Assembly (NCBI GenBank): GCA_022787565.1
Contig: JALFVN010000038.1
Coordinates: 1-64,000, forward strand
Direction of reading: 5' to 3'
From: Clostridiales bacterium
GTDB taxonomy: Bacteria > Bacillota > Clostridia > Oscillospirales > Oscillospiraceae
DNA length: 64,000 nt
Shown here: piece by piece, positions 43,286 through 52,703 of the stretch
Numbering within the stretch: the first letter of the stretch is position 1
Layout of the letters: the number at the start of each line of letters is the position of its first letter
The notes under the pieces: generated by a model
Databases searched by the model: none
What the model saw: the letters and a program-made list of their open reading frames with translations, nothing else
What the model was told of the DNA's origin: nothing
Translations under genes and position numbers: made by a program

Positions 43286-44554
43286 ATGGGAAAACGGCTG
43301 GGAATCTACATCCATATACCGTTCTGTGCAAGTAAGTGCAGCTACTGCGACTTCTACTCTCTGTCCGGCTGCGACTATCTGATGCCGGAGTATCACGAGG
43401 CGCTGCTGGACCATCTTGAGGAGTCCGCACCCTCGATCAAAAAGTACGAAGTGGACAGCATCTATTTCGGCGGCGGCACCCCCAGCTTTTACGGGGCGGA
43501 CAGGATCGTGGACATTTTCAACACCCTCAAGCTCAACGGCAACGTCCGCACCGACGCGGAGGTGACGGTGGAGTGCAACCCGGACAGCATCAGTCTCAAC
43601 GCCCTGAAGCTGCTGCGGGAGGAGGGGGTCAACCGTATCTCCCTGGGCGTGCAGGCGTCCGACAACAACCTGCTGAAGCTGATCGGACGCCGGCACAATT
43701 TCCAGCAGGCCCAGCGGGCGGTATATAACGCCAGAAAGGCCGGCTTTGACAATGTGAGCGTGGATTTGATCTACGGCCTGCCCAGCCAGACCAAGGGCGA
43801 CTGGGCGGACACCCTGGCCAAGGTGGTGGAGCTCCATCCCGAGCATATCTCCTGCTACGGGCTTAAGCTGGAGCCGGGGACGGAGATGTACCGGAACTAT
43901 AACGGCTCTCCCATCCTGCCCGACGAGGATGAGCAGGCGGACATGTACTGCTACGCCGCCGAAATGCTGGATCGCTACGGCTACAAGCAGTATGAGATCT
44001 CCAATTTCTGCGCGCCGGGCTTTGAGTCCCGGCACAACCTGAAATACTGGAATCTGGACGATTATATGGGCTTCGGCCCCGGCGCCCACTCCTGCGTGGG
44101 CAACCTGCGATACAGCTTTATCAGAGATTTGAAGCAGTATATCTCCGGCGTGGACCGGAAGGTGAGCATTATCGATGAGTATGAAAACATTGACCCGCTG
44201 GAACGGGCGGTGGAGTACATAATGCTCGGCATGCGCACAACCCGGGGAATTTCGGAGCATGACTACCGCGTCCGCTGTCAGTGCGACTGGCGGCCGGTTT
44301 ACCAGGCCCTGCTGGCTTTCCGGCAGAAGGGCTGGGCGGTGGAGGAGGAAGGCCGCTGGCACTTTACGGTGCCGGGCTTCCTGATCTCCAATACATTGAT
44401 CGGTATTCTGCTTGAGGCCCAGGCCAGCGGCAGGATCGAGGGAACGCCCTGGCTGGGCGAGGCTTTCCGGGCGGAAGAGAAGATCAGCGTCCCCAAAAGC
44501 GAGGAAGAGCTTTTTACGGAACTGTACAAAAGGCAGATCAGCGAGGACAAGTAA
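43286..44554 (+). CDS. hemW: HemW-like radical-SAM heme chaperone
   Basis: A 422-residue radical-SAM protein. The cluster motif is PFCASKCSYCDFYS (Cx3Cx2C) and the SAM-binding GGGTPS motif is present. The HNLKYWNLDDYMGFGPGAHS segment and the C-terminal domain are typical of the HemN-like group now called HemW, which inserts heme rather than oxidising coproporphyrinogen. Its stop codon abuts the start of the VanW gene, so the two are coupled. Confidence 0.9.
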   Translation: MGKRLGIYIHIPFCASKCSYCDFYSLSGCDYLMPEYHEALLDHLEESAPSIKKYEVDSIYFGGGTPSFYGADRIVDIFNTLKLNGNVRTDAEVTVECNPDSISLNALKLLREEGVNRISLGVQASDNNLLKLIGRRHNFQQAQRAVYNARKAGFDNVSVDLIYGLPSQTKGDWADTLAKVVELHPEHISCYGLKLEPGTEMYRNYNGSPILPDEDEQADMYCYAAEMLDRYGYKQYEISNFCAPGFESRHNLKYWNLDDYMGFGPGAHSCVGNLRYSFIRDLKQYISGVDRKVSIIDEYENIDPLERAVEYIMLGMRTTRGISEHDYRVRCQCDWRPVYQALLAFRQKGWAVEEEGRWHFTVPGFLISNTLIGILLEAQASGRIEGTPWLGEAFRAEEKISVPKSEEELFTELYKRQISEDK

Positions 44555-46327
44555 GTGGAAGAGAAAAAGAATAAGGAAAAAAAGGTAAAAGAGAAAAAAG
44601 TCAGAGAAAAAAAGGATAACCAGCAGCAAACGCAGCAAGCGCCGCAAGTGCAGGAAAAGAAGGAAAAGACCGGCAGGAGCAGCAAAAAGGCGGTCATCAT
44701 CCTTTCGGTTGTGCTGGCTGTGCTGGTCCTTCTGGCAGGGGCGGCCGTTTTTGCCGGACGGCAGATCACCCTGAGCCAGACCAATCTGCCCAATGTCTAT
44801 GTGGGCGGAATTTATGTGGGCGGCATGACCAAGGAGGAGACCCGCGCCGAGCTTGACCGGCAGCTTTGGGATAAATCCGTCAGTGCAACGCTCACCGTGG
44901 AGCTGCCGGTGGACGTGAGCTTCCGGGTGGACTACACCAAATCCGGAGCCAACCTTACTGCCGAAAAGGCGACCGAGGCGGCCTACCGTTACGGGCATGA
45001 CGGCAACTGGCTGGAGAACCTGTTTACTTATATCATAGGCCTGATCAAGCCTGAGGATGTGAGCCAGGAAGAGCCGGTCTTCGACGAAAGCTACATCACA
45101 AAGCAGATGGATTCCGGCATTGAAAAGTACAACAAGCGCATGGCTGACTTGACCGGCTATGAGATCGACGAGGAGAATTCTCTGCTGGTACTGGTAAAGG
45201 GGGCCGGGCAGGTTGAGATCAATGCAGAAGATCTGTACGGGCAGATCGTGCAGGCCCTGCTGGATAAGCAGACAGAGTTAAGCTATACCGTGCCGGAGAC
45301 CCAGGTTGCTATGCCCGATTTTCAGGCAATGTACGAGGAACTGTCCGCAACGCCGGCTGATGCCTACTACGATAAGGAGACCGACAGCGTCGTCCCCGAA
45401 GTGCGGGGCGTGGAATTTGACGTGGAGCGGGCAAAGAGCCTTTGGAACGCTGCTGCTGCTACGGAGAGAATAGAGATTCCCGCAGAGCTGTTGGAGCCGG
45501 AGATCACGGAGGAGAGCCTGAAAACCCTGCTTTTCCGGGATAAGCTGGGCGCCTGCACCACCTATTACTACGGCAGTACCGCCAGCCGCATCAACAATAT
45601 CGACCTGGTGGCACAAAAGCTCAACGGACTTGTGCTCATGCCCGGGGAGGACTTTTCTTATAACGGCTATGTGGGCCAGCGCACCGAGGAAGCGGGCTTC
45701 CAGTACGCCGGGGCCTATAATAACGGCCAGGTGGTCCAGGAGGTGGGCGGAGGAATTTGCCAGGTGTCCTCCACACTGTACTATGCCACCCTTTGTGCGA
45801 ATCTCGAGACGGTGGAGCGCACCTGTCATACCTTTATCGTAACCTACCTGCCCAGAGGATTGGATGCCACCGTGAGCTGGCCCGGGCCGGACTTCAAGTT
45901 CAGAAATAACCGGGACTACCCCATCAAGATCCTGGCCTGGACCGATCAGGAAAACAAGGCGCTGACCATTGAAATCTGGGGCAGCAATATTGACGGCACC
46001 TATGTGGAGCCCAAGTCGTCCTGGTGGGCCGTCTACGACAAGACCTATCCTGATGTGCAGGTGGGCTGGGGCGCGTTCTCCATGAGGTATCTCTATGACA
46101 AGGACGGAAATCTGATCGAGAAGATCGACGAGTGCAACAGCCTTTATGATCTGCATGACTATGAGATCAAATGGCCTGAGGGTGTGACGCCTCCTGGCGA
46201 AGAAGAAACCGGCGGAGATTCCGGCAGCGGAGATTCCGGCAGCGGAGAAACCGGTGGAGGCGGCTCCGGCAGCGGAGATTCCGGCGGGGATACTGGTTCC
46301 GGCGATGACGTGATCATCGTGGGTTGA
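44555..46327 (+). CDS. VanW-family membrane-anchored wall protein
   Basis: A 590-residue protein: a Lys-rich cytoplasmic tail (residues 1-45), one helix (about 46-68), an extracellular region with peptidoglycan-binding-4-like repeats (70-330), and a VanW domain (about 345-480) with the motif QEVGGGICQVSSTLYYA. It ends in a Gly/Ser/Asp/Glu-rich low-complexity tail (residues 550-585). VanW domains are linked to cell-wall processes and one use in vancomycin clusters, but the activity is unknown. The GTG start follows directly on the hemW stop. Confidence 0.87.
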   Translation: MEEKKNKEKKVKEKKVREKKDNQQQTQQAPQVQEKKEKTGRSSKKAVIILSVVLAVLVLLAGAAVFAGRQITLSQTNLPNVYVGGIYVGGMTKEETRAELDRQLWDKSVSATLTVELPVDVSFRVDYTKSGANLTAEKATEAAYRYGHDGNWLENLFTYIIGLIKPEDVSQEEPVFDESYITKQMDSGIEKYNKRMADLTGYEIDEENSLLVLVKGAGQVEINAEDLYGQIVQALLDKQTELSYTVPETQVAMPDFQAMYEELSATPADAYYDKETDSVVPEVRGVEFDVERAKSLWNAAAATERIEIPAELLEPEITEESLKTLLFRDKLGACTTYYYGSTASRINNIDLVAQKLNGLVLMPGEDFSYNGYVGQRTEEAGFQYAGAYNNGQVVQEVGGGICQVSSTLYYATLCANLETVERTCHTFIVTYLPRGLDATVSWPGPDFKFRNNRDYPIKILAWTDQENKALTIEIWGSNIDGTYVEPKSSWWAVYDKTYPDVQVGWGAFSMRYLYDKDGNLIEKIDECNSLYDLHDYEIKWPEGVTPPGEEETGGDSGSGDSGSGETGGGGSGSGDSGGDTGSGDDVIIVG

Positions 46328-46358
46328 GTATAGATTTCAGTTTTGAGGAGAGAAGAGC

Positions 46359-48308
46359 ATGGAAGAGAAAAAAACCTTTTATATTACAACACCGATATAC
46401 TATCCTTCAGATAAGCTGCATATCGGCCATACCTACTGCACCGTGGCCACCGACGCCATCGCCAGATACAAGCGCCAGTGCGGCTATGACGTGATGTTCC
46501 TTACCGGCACCGACGAGCACGGCCAGAAGATCGAGGAAAAGGCCAAGGCCGCCGGCGTCACGCCCCAGGCGTTTGTGGACAGGATCGTCACCGGCGAGGG
46601 CGGCATTCTGGATCTGTGGAAGCTGATGAACATCTCCAACGACCGTTTCATCCGCACCACCGACGACTACCATGTGGAGGCCGTTCAGCGCATCTTCAAG
46701 AAGATGTACGACAAGGGGGACATCTATAAGGGTGCATACAAGGGCAAATACTGCACGCCCTGCGAGAGCTTCTGGACCGAGAGCCAGCTGAAGGACGGCA
46801 AATGCCCCGACTGCGGCCGTGAGGTCCACGACGCGGAGGAGGAGGCCTACTTCTTCCGTCTGTCCAAGTACGCAAAGCCCGTGCAGGAACTGCTGGAGAG
46901 CGGCAGCTTCCTGGAGCCGGCCAGCCGCGTCAACGAGATGGTGAACAACTTCATCAAGCCCGGTCTGGAGGACCTGTGCGTCTCCCGTACCAGCTTCACC
47001 TGGGGCATTCCCGTGGATTTTGATCCGGGCCATGTGGTCTATGTCTGGGTGGACGCACTGTTCAATTACTGCACCGCCATGGGTTTTCTCAACGACAAGT
47101 ATGATGATTACGACAAGTACTGGCCCGCCGACGTGCACATCGTGGGCAAGGAGATCGTCCGTTTTCACTCCATTATCTGGCCCGCCATGCTGATGAGCAT
47201 GGAGATGCCCCTGCCCAAGAAGGTCTACGGCCACGGCTGGCTGGTGATCGACGGCGGCAAGATGTCCAAGTCCAAGGGCAACGTGGTGGATCCCTATGTG
47301 CTGGCGGATATGTTCGGCGTGGACGCCCTGCGCTTCTTCCTGCTGCGCACCTTCCCCTTCGGCTCCGACGGCAACTTCTCCAATGAGCTGCTGATCAGCA
47401 CCATCAACACGGACCTTGCCAACGATCTGGGCAACCTGGTCTCCCGCACCACCGCCATGGTGGAGAAATACTTCGGCGGCGCCCTGATCGCGGAGAGGGA
47501 AGCCGATCCCATCGATGACGAACTGGTGGAGATGATCCGCTCCACCAAGGGAAAATACGCAAAGCAGATGGACGCTCTGCAGCTCCATCTGGCCCTGGAG
47601 GAGGTGTTCAGGCTCATCCAGCGTGCCAACAAGTACATCGACGAGTGCGCTCCCTGGGTGCTGGCAAAAGACGAGAGCAAAAAGCCCCGTCTGGCCTCTG
47701 TCATGTATAATCTGCTGGAGGCTCTGCGGGTGTCTCTGGTGATGCTGACTCCTTTCATCCCCCAGAGCTGCGAGAAGGCTTTTGCCCAGATCGGCGCCTC
47801 CGGCAAGGCCGTTTCCTGGGAAAAGGCCGGCGAATACGGCGTTCTGCCTGCCAACGTCACCGTCCATAAGGGTGAGACTCTCTTCCCCCGCATCGACATG
47901 GCCAAGGCCCTGGAGGAGCTGGAGAAGCGGGAACACGCCAACGACGCGCCCAAGGCCAAGCCGGTCCTGCCCGATGTGAGCATCGACGAGTTTGCCAGGT
48001 GCGACATGCGGGTCTGCAAGGTCCTGACCTGCGAGGCGGTGAAAAAGTCCGAAAAGCTGCTGAAATTCACCCTGGACGACGGCAGCGGCAGCCCCAGGCA
48101 GATCCTCTCCGGCATCCACAAGTTCTATGAGCCTGAGGAGCTGGTAGGCAAGACCGTGGTGGCTATTCTGAACCTGCCCCCCAGAAAGATGATGGGCCAG
48201 ATGTCCAACGGTATGCTGCTCTCCGCCGTCCGTGAGGTAAACGGTCAGGAGGAGCTGCACCTCATCATGCTGGATGACAGCGTCCCCGCCGGCAGCCAGC
48301 TCTGCTGA
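46359..48308 (+). CDS. metG: methionyl-tRNA synthetase
   Basis: A 649-residue class I synthetase for methionine. HIGH is read as KLHIGHTY, the zinc knuckle as CTPCESFW and CPDCGR, and the KMSKS loop as GKMSKSKGN. A C-terminal EMAP-II/Trbp111-like tRNA-binding domain (about residues 545-649) helps dimerise and hold tRNA. It is 31 bp after the VanW gene and may share its transcript. A hairpin ends the unit. Confidence 0.97.
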   Translation: MEEKKTFYITTPIYYPSDKLHIGHTYCTVATDAIARYKRQCGYDVMFLTGTDEHGQKIEEKAKAAGVTPQAFVDRIVTGEGGILDLWKLMNISNDRFIRTTDDYHVEAVQRIFKKMYDKGDIYKGAYKGKYCTPCESFWTESQLKDGKCPDCGREVHDAEEEAYFFRLSKYAKPVQELLESGSFLEPASRVNEMVNNFIKPGLEDLCVSRTSFTWGIPVDFDPGHVVYVWVDALFNYCTAMGFLNDKYDDYDKYWPADVHIVGKEIVRFHSIIWPAMLMSMEMPLPKKVYGHGWLVIDGGKMSKSKGNVVDPYVLADMFGVDALRFFLLRTFPFGSDGNFSNELLISTINTDLANDLGNLVSRTTAMVEKYFGGALIAEREADPIDDELVEMIRSTKGKYAKQMDALQLHLALEEVFRLIQRANKYIDECAPWVLAKDESKKPRLASVMYNLLEALRVSLVMLTPFIPQSCEKAFAQIGASGKAVSWEKAGEYGVLPANVTVHKGETLFPRIDMAKALEELEKREHANDAPKAKPVLPDVSIDEFARCDMRVCKVLTCEAVKKSEKLLKFTLDDGSGSPRQILSGIHKFYEPEELVGKTVVAILNLPPRKMMGQMSNGMLLSAVREVNGQEELHLIMLDDSVPAGSQLC

Positions 48309-48325
48309 AAAGAATAAAAGATCAA

Positions 48326-48351
48326 CAAGGCGGCGCGAAAGCGCCGCCTTG
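48326..48351. terminator. hairpin between convergent metG and lipoprotein genes
   Basis: Perfect 11-bp stem CAAGGCGGCGC/GCGCCGCCTTG with a GAAA loop. T-runs are interrupted on both sides, and it can serve both strands. Confidence 0.7.
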
Positions 48352-48369
48352 AACGTTTATGTTTTGCCC

Positions 48370-49851
48370 CTAAATCACGCTGCCGTCGGTGAGATTGATC
48401 ATCAGCAGGGCGTGCTCACCGCTGTCATCCCCCATAATCAGCTCCATGGGGGATTTGCTGACACCCTCAATGATGCCCGTCACCTTCAATTCGCCCCGGA
48501 AGCTGATGACAGGGACCAGAAGATAATCTGTGCCCTCGGTTTCCTTCCGCGCAAAGCCCACCGTGATGGAATCGAAGTCCACGCTGCATTGACTGATATC
48601 CACAGGCAGGTCCCCAAAGCTTCTCATCTCCCGGTCTGCCGTGTAATCAAACAGGTCGCTGTACTCCCAGGCGCGCATGGTGTCAGATACGAACTGCCGG
48701 AGCTCTTCCTCACCCATCAGCGAAACAGCCTCTTCCGTATATTCCACCACTTCAGCGGCGCCCTGATATTCAAACCGGATAAGTCTGCCCTCGTTACTGA
48801 AGTACAAGCTTACACTCTCACAGTAATAATCCTGACCGTAAAACGGAGAACCGTCCACATCCTTAATTGCATCCTGCTTTACCACCGGATAACCGGCATA
48901 GATGGGCTGCCCCTCCACGGCGATCAGCCAACTGTTGTCGCTGTCCCAGCCGATGCGGTTTTCTGCACGGAGCTGCCAGTCTCCCAGCCCCATATCAGAG
49001 AGCAGTCCGGCGGCCTTGGCAAGGGCTCCGTTCAGCTCCTGCTCCGTCGCAGGCTCCTGCGCGCATAGTCCCAGCCCCCGGATCCAGTCATTATACCCCT
49101 CGCTGTTGAAGCCGCCGAGACCCTCGGGCGCGTTGAGAAATATACTGACGCTGTGGTTGCAGAAGCCCTCCCGCTCATAGTTGCTGGCCCAGAGCTGGTA
49201 GGGGATGCCGTCCACGGTGGCAGTGGCCCTCAGATCCGCCTGAATGCCGTAGGGGATGTCGTCGGTGTAGGAAAGGTCGGCATCGGCGTAGTCATGGAAA
49301 ACGTAGTGCTCCATGGGCCAGAATTTCCACTGACAGGGGACCGGAGAAGGGGTGCCAGAGGCGTTGGCATAGGCGTTGCGGTAATATTCCAGAAGCTCCA
49401 TTCTGGCCTGACGCACATCCTCCAAAATCACATCGCTGATATCTTCCCCGTAGTTGGCTTTGATGGCCTCGTCCGTGACACCCTTCTCCATGGCGGCAAT
49501 GCGCTCCAGAATCTCCGCCCGGCTCAGTTCTTCGGAGTATTCATACAGCGTAGCATCGCCGAAAGCCGCCAGGGCGATCTGCTGAACCATCTGAACGGAG
49601 ATGCTTTTCGGCCTTATGCGAAGAATGGGCATGGTCTCCGGGAGGGGGCCAGCCTTTTCTGTGTGGATGCTCACCTGAATCAGACCGTTATCTGTGGTAA
49701 ATTCACTGTTAACCTGCGCTGTTTCGATGGTACCGGCAGTAGCCGCTTCCGCACTTGGGGCAGAGGGGACTTCCGCCGAAATCTTCCCACCGCAGGCGCA
49801 GAAACTGAGGCCCAGTATCAAAAGCATCAGCACGGATAAAATACGTTTCAT
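48370..49851 (-). CDS. lipoprotein of ECF sigma operon
   Basis: A 493-residue secreted lipoprotein with the lipobox FCAC and a Ser/Ala/Glu linker. The rest is a beta-rich extracellular domain without a motif I can name; it may be a DUF6034-type protein. The start overlaps the stop of the upstream membrane protein gene by 4 bp, so it belongs to the ECF sigma operon and may be a sensor or effector for it. Confidence 0.7.
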   Translation of the reverse strand: MKRILSVLMLLILGLSFCACGGKISAEVPSAPSAEAATAGTIETAQVNSEFTTDNGLIQVSIHTEKAGPLPETMPILRIRPKSISVQMVQQIALAAFGDATLYEYSEELSRAEILERIAAMEKGVTDEAIKANYGEDISDVILEDVRQARMELLEYYRNAYANASGTPSPVPCQWKFWPMEHYVFHDYADADLSYTDDIPYGIQADLRATATVDGIPYQLWASNYEREGFCNHSVSIFLNAPEGLGGFNSEGYNDWIRGLGLCAQEPATEQELNGALAKAAGLLSDMGLGDWQLRAENRIGWDSDNSWLIAVEGQPIYAGYPVVKQDAIKDVDGSPFYGQDYYCESVSLYFSNEGRLIRFEYQGAAEVVEYTEEAVSLMGEEELRQFVSDTMRAWEYSDLFDYTADREMRSFGDLPVDISQCSVDFDSITVGFARKETEGTDYLLVPVISFRGELKVTGIIEGVSKSPMELIMGDDSGEHALLMINLTDGSVI

Positions 49852-50828
49852 GTGTTCTCTCCTCTCAGCATCGCCAGGATCTCCCCGGGGTCAGAGAGTG
49901 ACGCCACGGCTTCAAAATCGATCCTGTCCGTGAAGTTTTCCAATGCGGCGATATCATCCACGCCGCCGTACCACACCCGCAGCGTTACCGTGGCGGCGTC
50001 GCCGCTATAAAAGACAAGGGCCCATTCATCGTTCTCGCGCACGGCAATGCTGAGGATATTGCCCCGGGCGTTTGCATACTCCCATTCTTCATATTCATCC
50101 GTGCTGCCTGACGCCAGATCGTCGGCGGGAAGGGCGCCTTGCCGCTCCAGATAAATATAATAGGAAAAACCGATCCCGGCGGCCCCTTCAATAAAAGCGG
50201 AGAAGGAGCCGTCCTCGTATATGCCGTATTCCCGGGGAACACCGGGGAACGCCGTATGTTTTGTGTGCAGCTTCAGATCATACTTCTCCGCGATCTTCTG
50301 AAGCCTGGCCCACATCTCTCCGTCCCAGACCTGATAGAGACGGCAGATCTCCTTTGTCTCCTCATCGGGAGCAAAGCTGCGCTCCAGATCCCGCCAATCA
50401 TAATAGGCTTTGCCCTGCTCCAACTGCTCTGCGGCCATCTGGTCGGCGTAGCTGCCCTTGAAGGCCAACCATTCGGCCGCCGCCCGGTATTCGGGCGAGC
50501 CGTTGACGCCGCTGAGAGAGAGGTAATTTCGATGATGCACCGTCCGCAGGTCACGCAGGGTCTTTTCCGTCTCTTCAGAGATAACGGCGCTCTGCTGTGT
50601 GGGAGCAGGATCAAGGATCAGCCGCTCCTGCAGCCCGAAAAGCCCGGCGGCATAGGCGGTGACTGTGAGCAGGCCCATGATCACCGCCGCGATCAGCGCC
50701 GCTCGTATGAAATTTTTGCGGGAAATGGAGATGCGTTTTTCCCCTGACCCCGCCAAAAGTTTATCCACAGCAAAAACATAGGCAGGATCGATCTCACCAA
50801 AGGCGTCAAAGAACTGATTTTTGGTCAT
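49848..50828 (-). CDS. probable anti-sigma factor (single-pass)
   Basis: A 326-residue protein with a cytoplasmic N-terminal part (residues 1-42), one helix (about 43-65) and a large extracellular domain with no known motif. It is encoded directly after the sigma factor with a 4-bp overlap. Position and topology fit an anti-sigma factor that holds the sigma at the membrane, although no zinc-binding HxxxCxxC motif is seen. Confidence 0.65.
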   Translation of the reverse strand: MTKNQFFDAFGEIDPAYVFAVDKLLAGSGEKRISISRKNFIRAALIAAVIMGLLTVTAYAAGLFGLQERLILDPAPTQQSAVISEETEKTLRDLRTVHHRNYLSLSGVNGSPEYRAAAEWLAFKGSYADQMAAEQLEQGKAYYDWRDLERSFAPDEETKEICRLYQVWDGEMWARLQKIAEKYDLKLHTKHTAFPGVPREYGIYEDGSFSAFIEGAAGIGFSYYIYLERQGALPADDLASGSTDEYEEWEYANARGNILSIAVRENDEWALVFYSGDAATVTLRVWYGGVDDIAALENFTDRIDFEAVASLSDPGEILAMLRGENT

Positions 50829-51382
50829 TGTAATCCCTCTTTCTCAAGATACTTTAAAAGGCGGATACGGGTACGGCGCAGCTTTGTCAGTACCGTGTTC
50901 TGCTTCCTGTTGAATTTTAAGGCGATCTCCGCCGCGGTTAAGCCGTACCAATACCGGGCCACGAACAGGTTCCGCTCTGTCTCCGGCAGGCCGGCCAGAA
51001 AACCGTTAAAGGCGCGGATCAATTCCCGATCCTCTACGGTTTTTTCCACGCTCCAGGAGGAGGGGATACATTCGGCCAACTCGTCGATGGCCAGAAGAGC
51101 CTCGTCTCCGCCCCTCTTTTCCGCCCGCCTTGCGCGCAGGCGGTCGATGGAGATGCGCCGGGTGAGCGTTCCCAGATAGGCTCTGAGATTTTGCGGCTGA
51201 GCAGGCGGAATGCTTTCCCACGCGGCAAGCCAGGTGTCGTTTACGCTCTCCTCCGAATCGGAGGGATCTTTCAGAATCCCGTTTGCCACACGATAGCAAT
51301 AGCGCCCGTAGGCGGTCTGGCTTTCCTTTATGGCCTGCTCTGACCGCCTGAGGTACAGAGCGATAATCGAGGTGTCTGTCAT
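50825..51382 (-). CDS. ECF-type RNA polymerase sigma factor
   Basis: A 185-residue ECF sigma factor. Region 2 includes DPSDSEESVNDTWLAAWESI and LGTLTRRISIDRLRARR; region 4 includes FVARYWYGLTAAEIALKF and a helix-turn-helix ending LRRTRIRLLKYLEKEG. It heads a three-gene operon with a membrane protein and a lipoprotein. The promoter upstream looks like sigma-A rather than an autoregulated ECF promoter. Confidence 0.87.
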   Translation of the reverse strand: MTDTSIIALYLRRSEQAIKESQTAYGRYCYRVANGILKDPSDSEESVNDTWLAAWESIPPAQPQNLRAYLGTLTRRISIDRLRARRAEKRGGDEALLAIDELAECIPSSWSVEKTVEDRELIRAFNGFLAGLPETERNLFVARYWYGLTAAEIALKFNRKQNTVLTKLRRTRIRLLKYLEKEGLQ

Positions 51383-51443
51383 GTTTCAGCCTCCTTCACC
51401 CCAAAGGTCGTATTCCCCCGGGGAAATATTTCACTTCAGAAAA

Positions 51444-51472
51444 ATTTTATGGGCATAAGCTCTCTTTGTCAA
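51444..51472 (-). promoter_or_regulatory. promoter of ECF sigma operon
   Basis: On the minus strand TTGACA (51467-51472), 17 bp, TAAAAT (51444-51449). Confidence 0.75.
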
Positions 51473-51530
51473 TCTACGTGCAGCGGGCAGAAGGATTAAC
51501 AGATTGTTCACGGGAAAAACGGCTTTTTGC

Positions 51531-51565
51531 TTGTGACAGGCGCAAAATAGTGGTATAATACTACT
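51531..51565 (+). promoter_or_regulatory. promoter of COG0523 genes with palindrome over the -10 box
   Basis: TTGTGA (51531-51536), 17 bp, TATAAT (51554-51559). AGTGGTAT (51549-51556) and ATACTACT (51558-51565) form an 8-1-8 palindrome with one mismatch, covering the -10 box as a repressor site would. Confidence 0.55.
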
Positions 51566-51599
51566 TTAGAGAAAAAAATAAACCATGGAGGGACAAACC

Positions 51600-52703
51600 A
51601 TGACAAAAATAGACATTTTCTCAGGATTTCTGGGCGCAGGCAAGACCACCCTTATCCGTAAGCTGATTGCGGAGGGATACAAGGGGGAAAAACTTGTCCT
51701 GATCGAAAACGAATTCGGCGAGATCGCCATTGACGGCGGCTTCCTGAAGGACGCCGGGGTGGAGATCACCGAGATGAACTCCGGCTGCATCTGCTGCACC
51801 CTGGTGGGCGACTTCACCAAGGCCCTGAAAAAGGTGATGGAGGATTTCGCCCCCGACCGCATCATTATCGAGCCTTCCGGCGTGGGCAAGCTGTCCGACG
51901 TGGCCAAGGCCGTGGAGAAGGTGGAGGGAGCCCATATCGGCGCCAGGGTCACCGTGGTGGACGCCGGTAAGTGCCGCATGTATATGCGCAATTTCGGCGA
52001 ATTTTTCAACGACCAGGTGGAAAACGCCGACCTGATCGTTCTCAGCCGCACCGATACTGCCGGAGAGGGCAAGATCCTTGTGGCAACCGAACTGCTCAAG
52101 CATCTCAATCCCCGCGCCAGCCTGATCACTACCCCCTGGGCCCAGCTCAGCGGCGAACAGATCCGTGAGGCCATGGATCACAACGCCCTGCATGAGGAGC
52201 TGGAGCACATGGAGCATGAGCATCACCACCACGACGATGACGACCATGATGAGCATGATGAGCATGAACATCACCATCATCACCATGACCACGATCACGA
52301 TCATGACGATGACGACCATGATGAGCATGAGCATCACCATCATCACCACGACCACGACCATGAGCACGGCGAGGGCTGCGCCTGCGGCTGCCATGATCAC
52401 GACCACGAGCATCACCACCATGCCGACGAGGTCTTCGTCAGCTGGGGCACCGAGACGCCCCGCAAGTTCAGCGAAGCAGAGCTGCGCGCCATTCTGGACG
52501 CTCTGCAGAACGAGGAAAAGTACGGCCTTGTGCTCCGGGCCAAGGGCATTGTGGACGCAAGCGACGGGGAGTGGATCTACTTTGACTATGTCCCCGGCGA
52601 GACCGACGTCCGCCGCGGCGGCGCGGCTGTGACCGGGCGCTTCTGCGTCATCGGATCCAAGCTGAACGAACAGGCGCTGAAGGAGCTGTTTAAGGTTGAG
52701 TAA
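51600..52703 (+). CDS. COG0523 (CobW/ZNG1-type) metal-chaperone GTPase, His-rich
   Basis: A 367-residue G3E GTPase. Walker A is SGFLGAGKTTL, the metal-binding motif is GCICCT (CxCC), the switch II region is IIIEPSGVGK, and the guanine motif is replaced by SRTD. Between the GTPase and the C-terminal CobW_C domain lies a stretch of about 75 residues (200-275) made almost only of His, Asp and Glu with a CACGC cluster, a likely zinc or nickel store. Such proteins hand metal to target enzymes. The ATG follows GGAGGG. It overlaps the next gene by 8 bp. Confidence 0.9.
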   Translation: MTKIDIFSGFLGAGKTTLIRKLIAEGYKGEKLVLIENEFGEIAIDGGFLKDAGVEITEMNSGCICCTLVGDFTKALKKVMEDFAPDRIIIEPSGVGKLSDVAKAVEKVEGAHIGARVTVVDAGKCRMYMRNFGEFFNDQVENADLIVLSRTDTAGEGKILVATELLKHLNPRASLITTPWAQLSGEQIREAMDHNALHEELEHMEHEHHHHDDDDHDEHDEHEHHHHHHDHDHDHDDDDHDEHEHHHHHHDHDHEHGEGCACGCHDHDHEHHHHADEVFVSWGTETPRKFSEAELRAILDALQNEEKYGLVLRAKGIVDASDGEWIYFDYVPGETDVRRGGAAVTGRFCVIGSKLNEQALKELFKVE

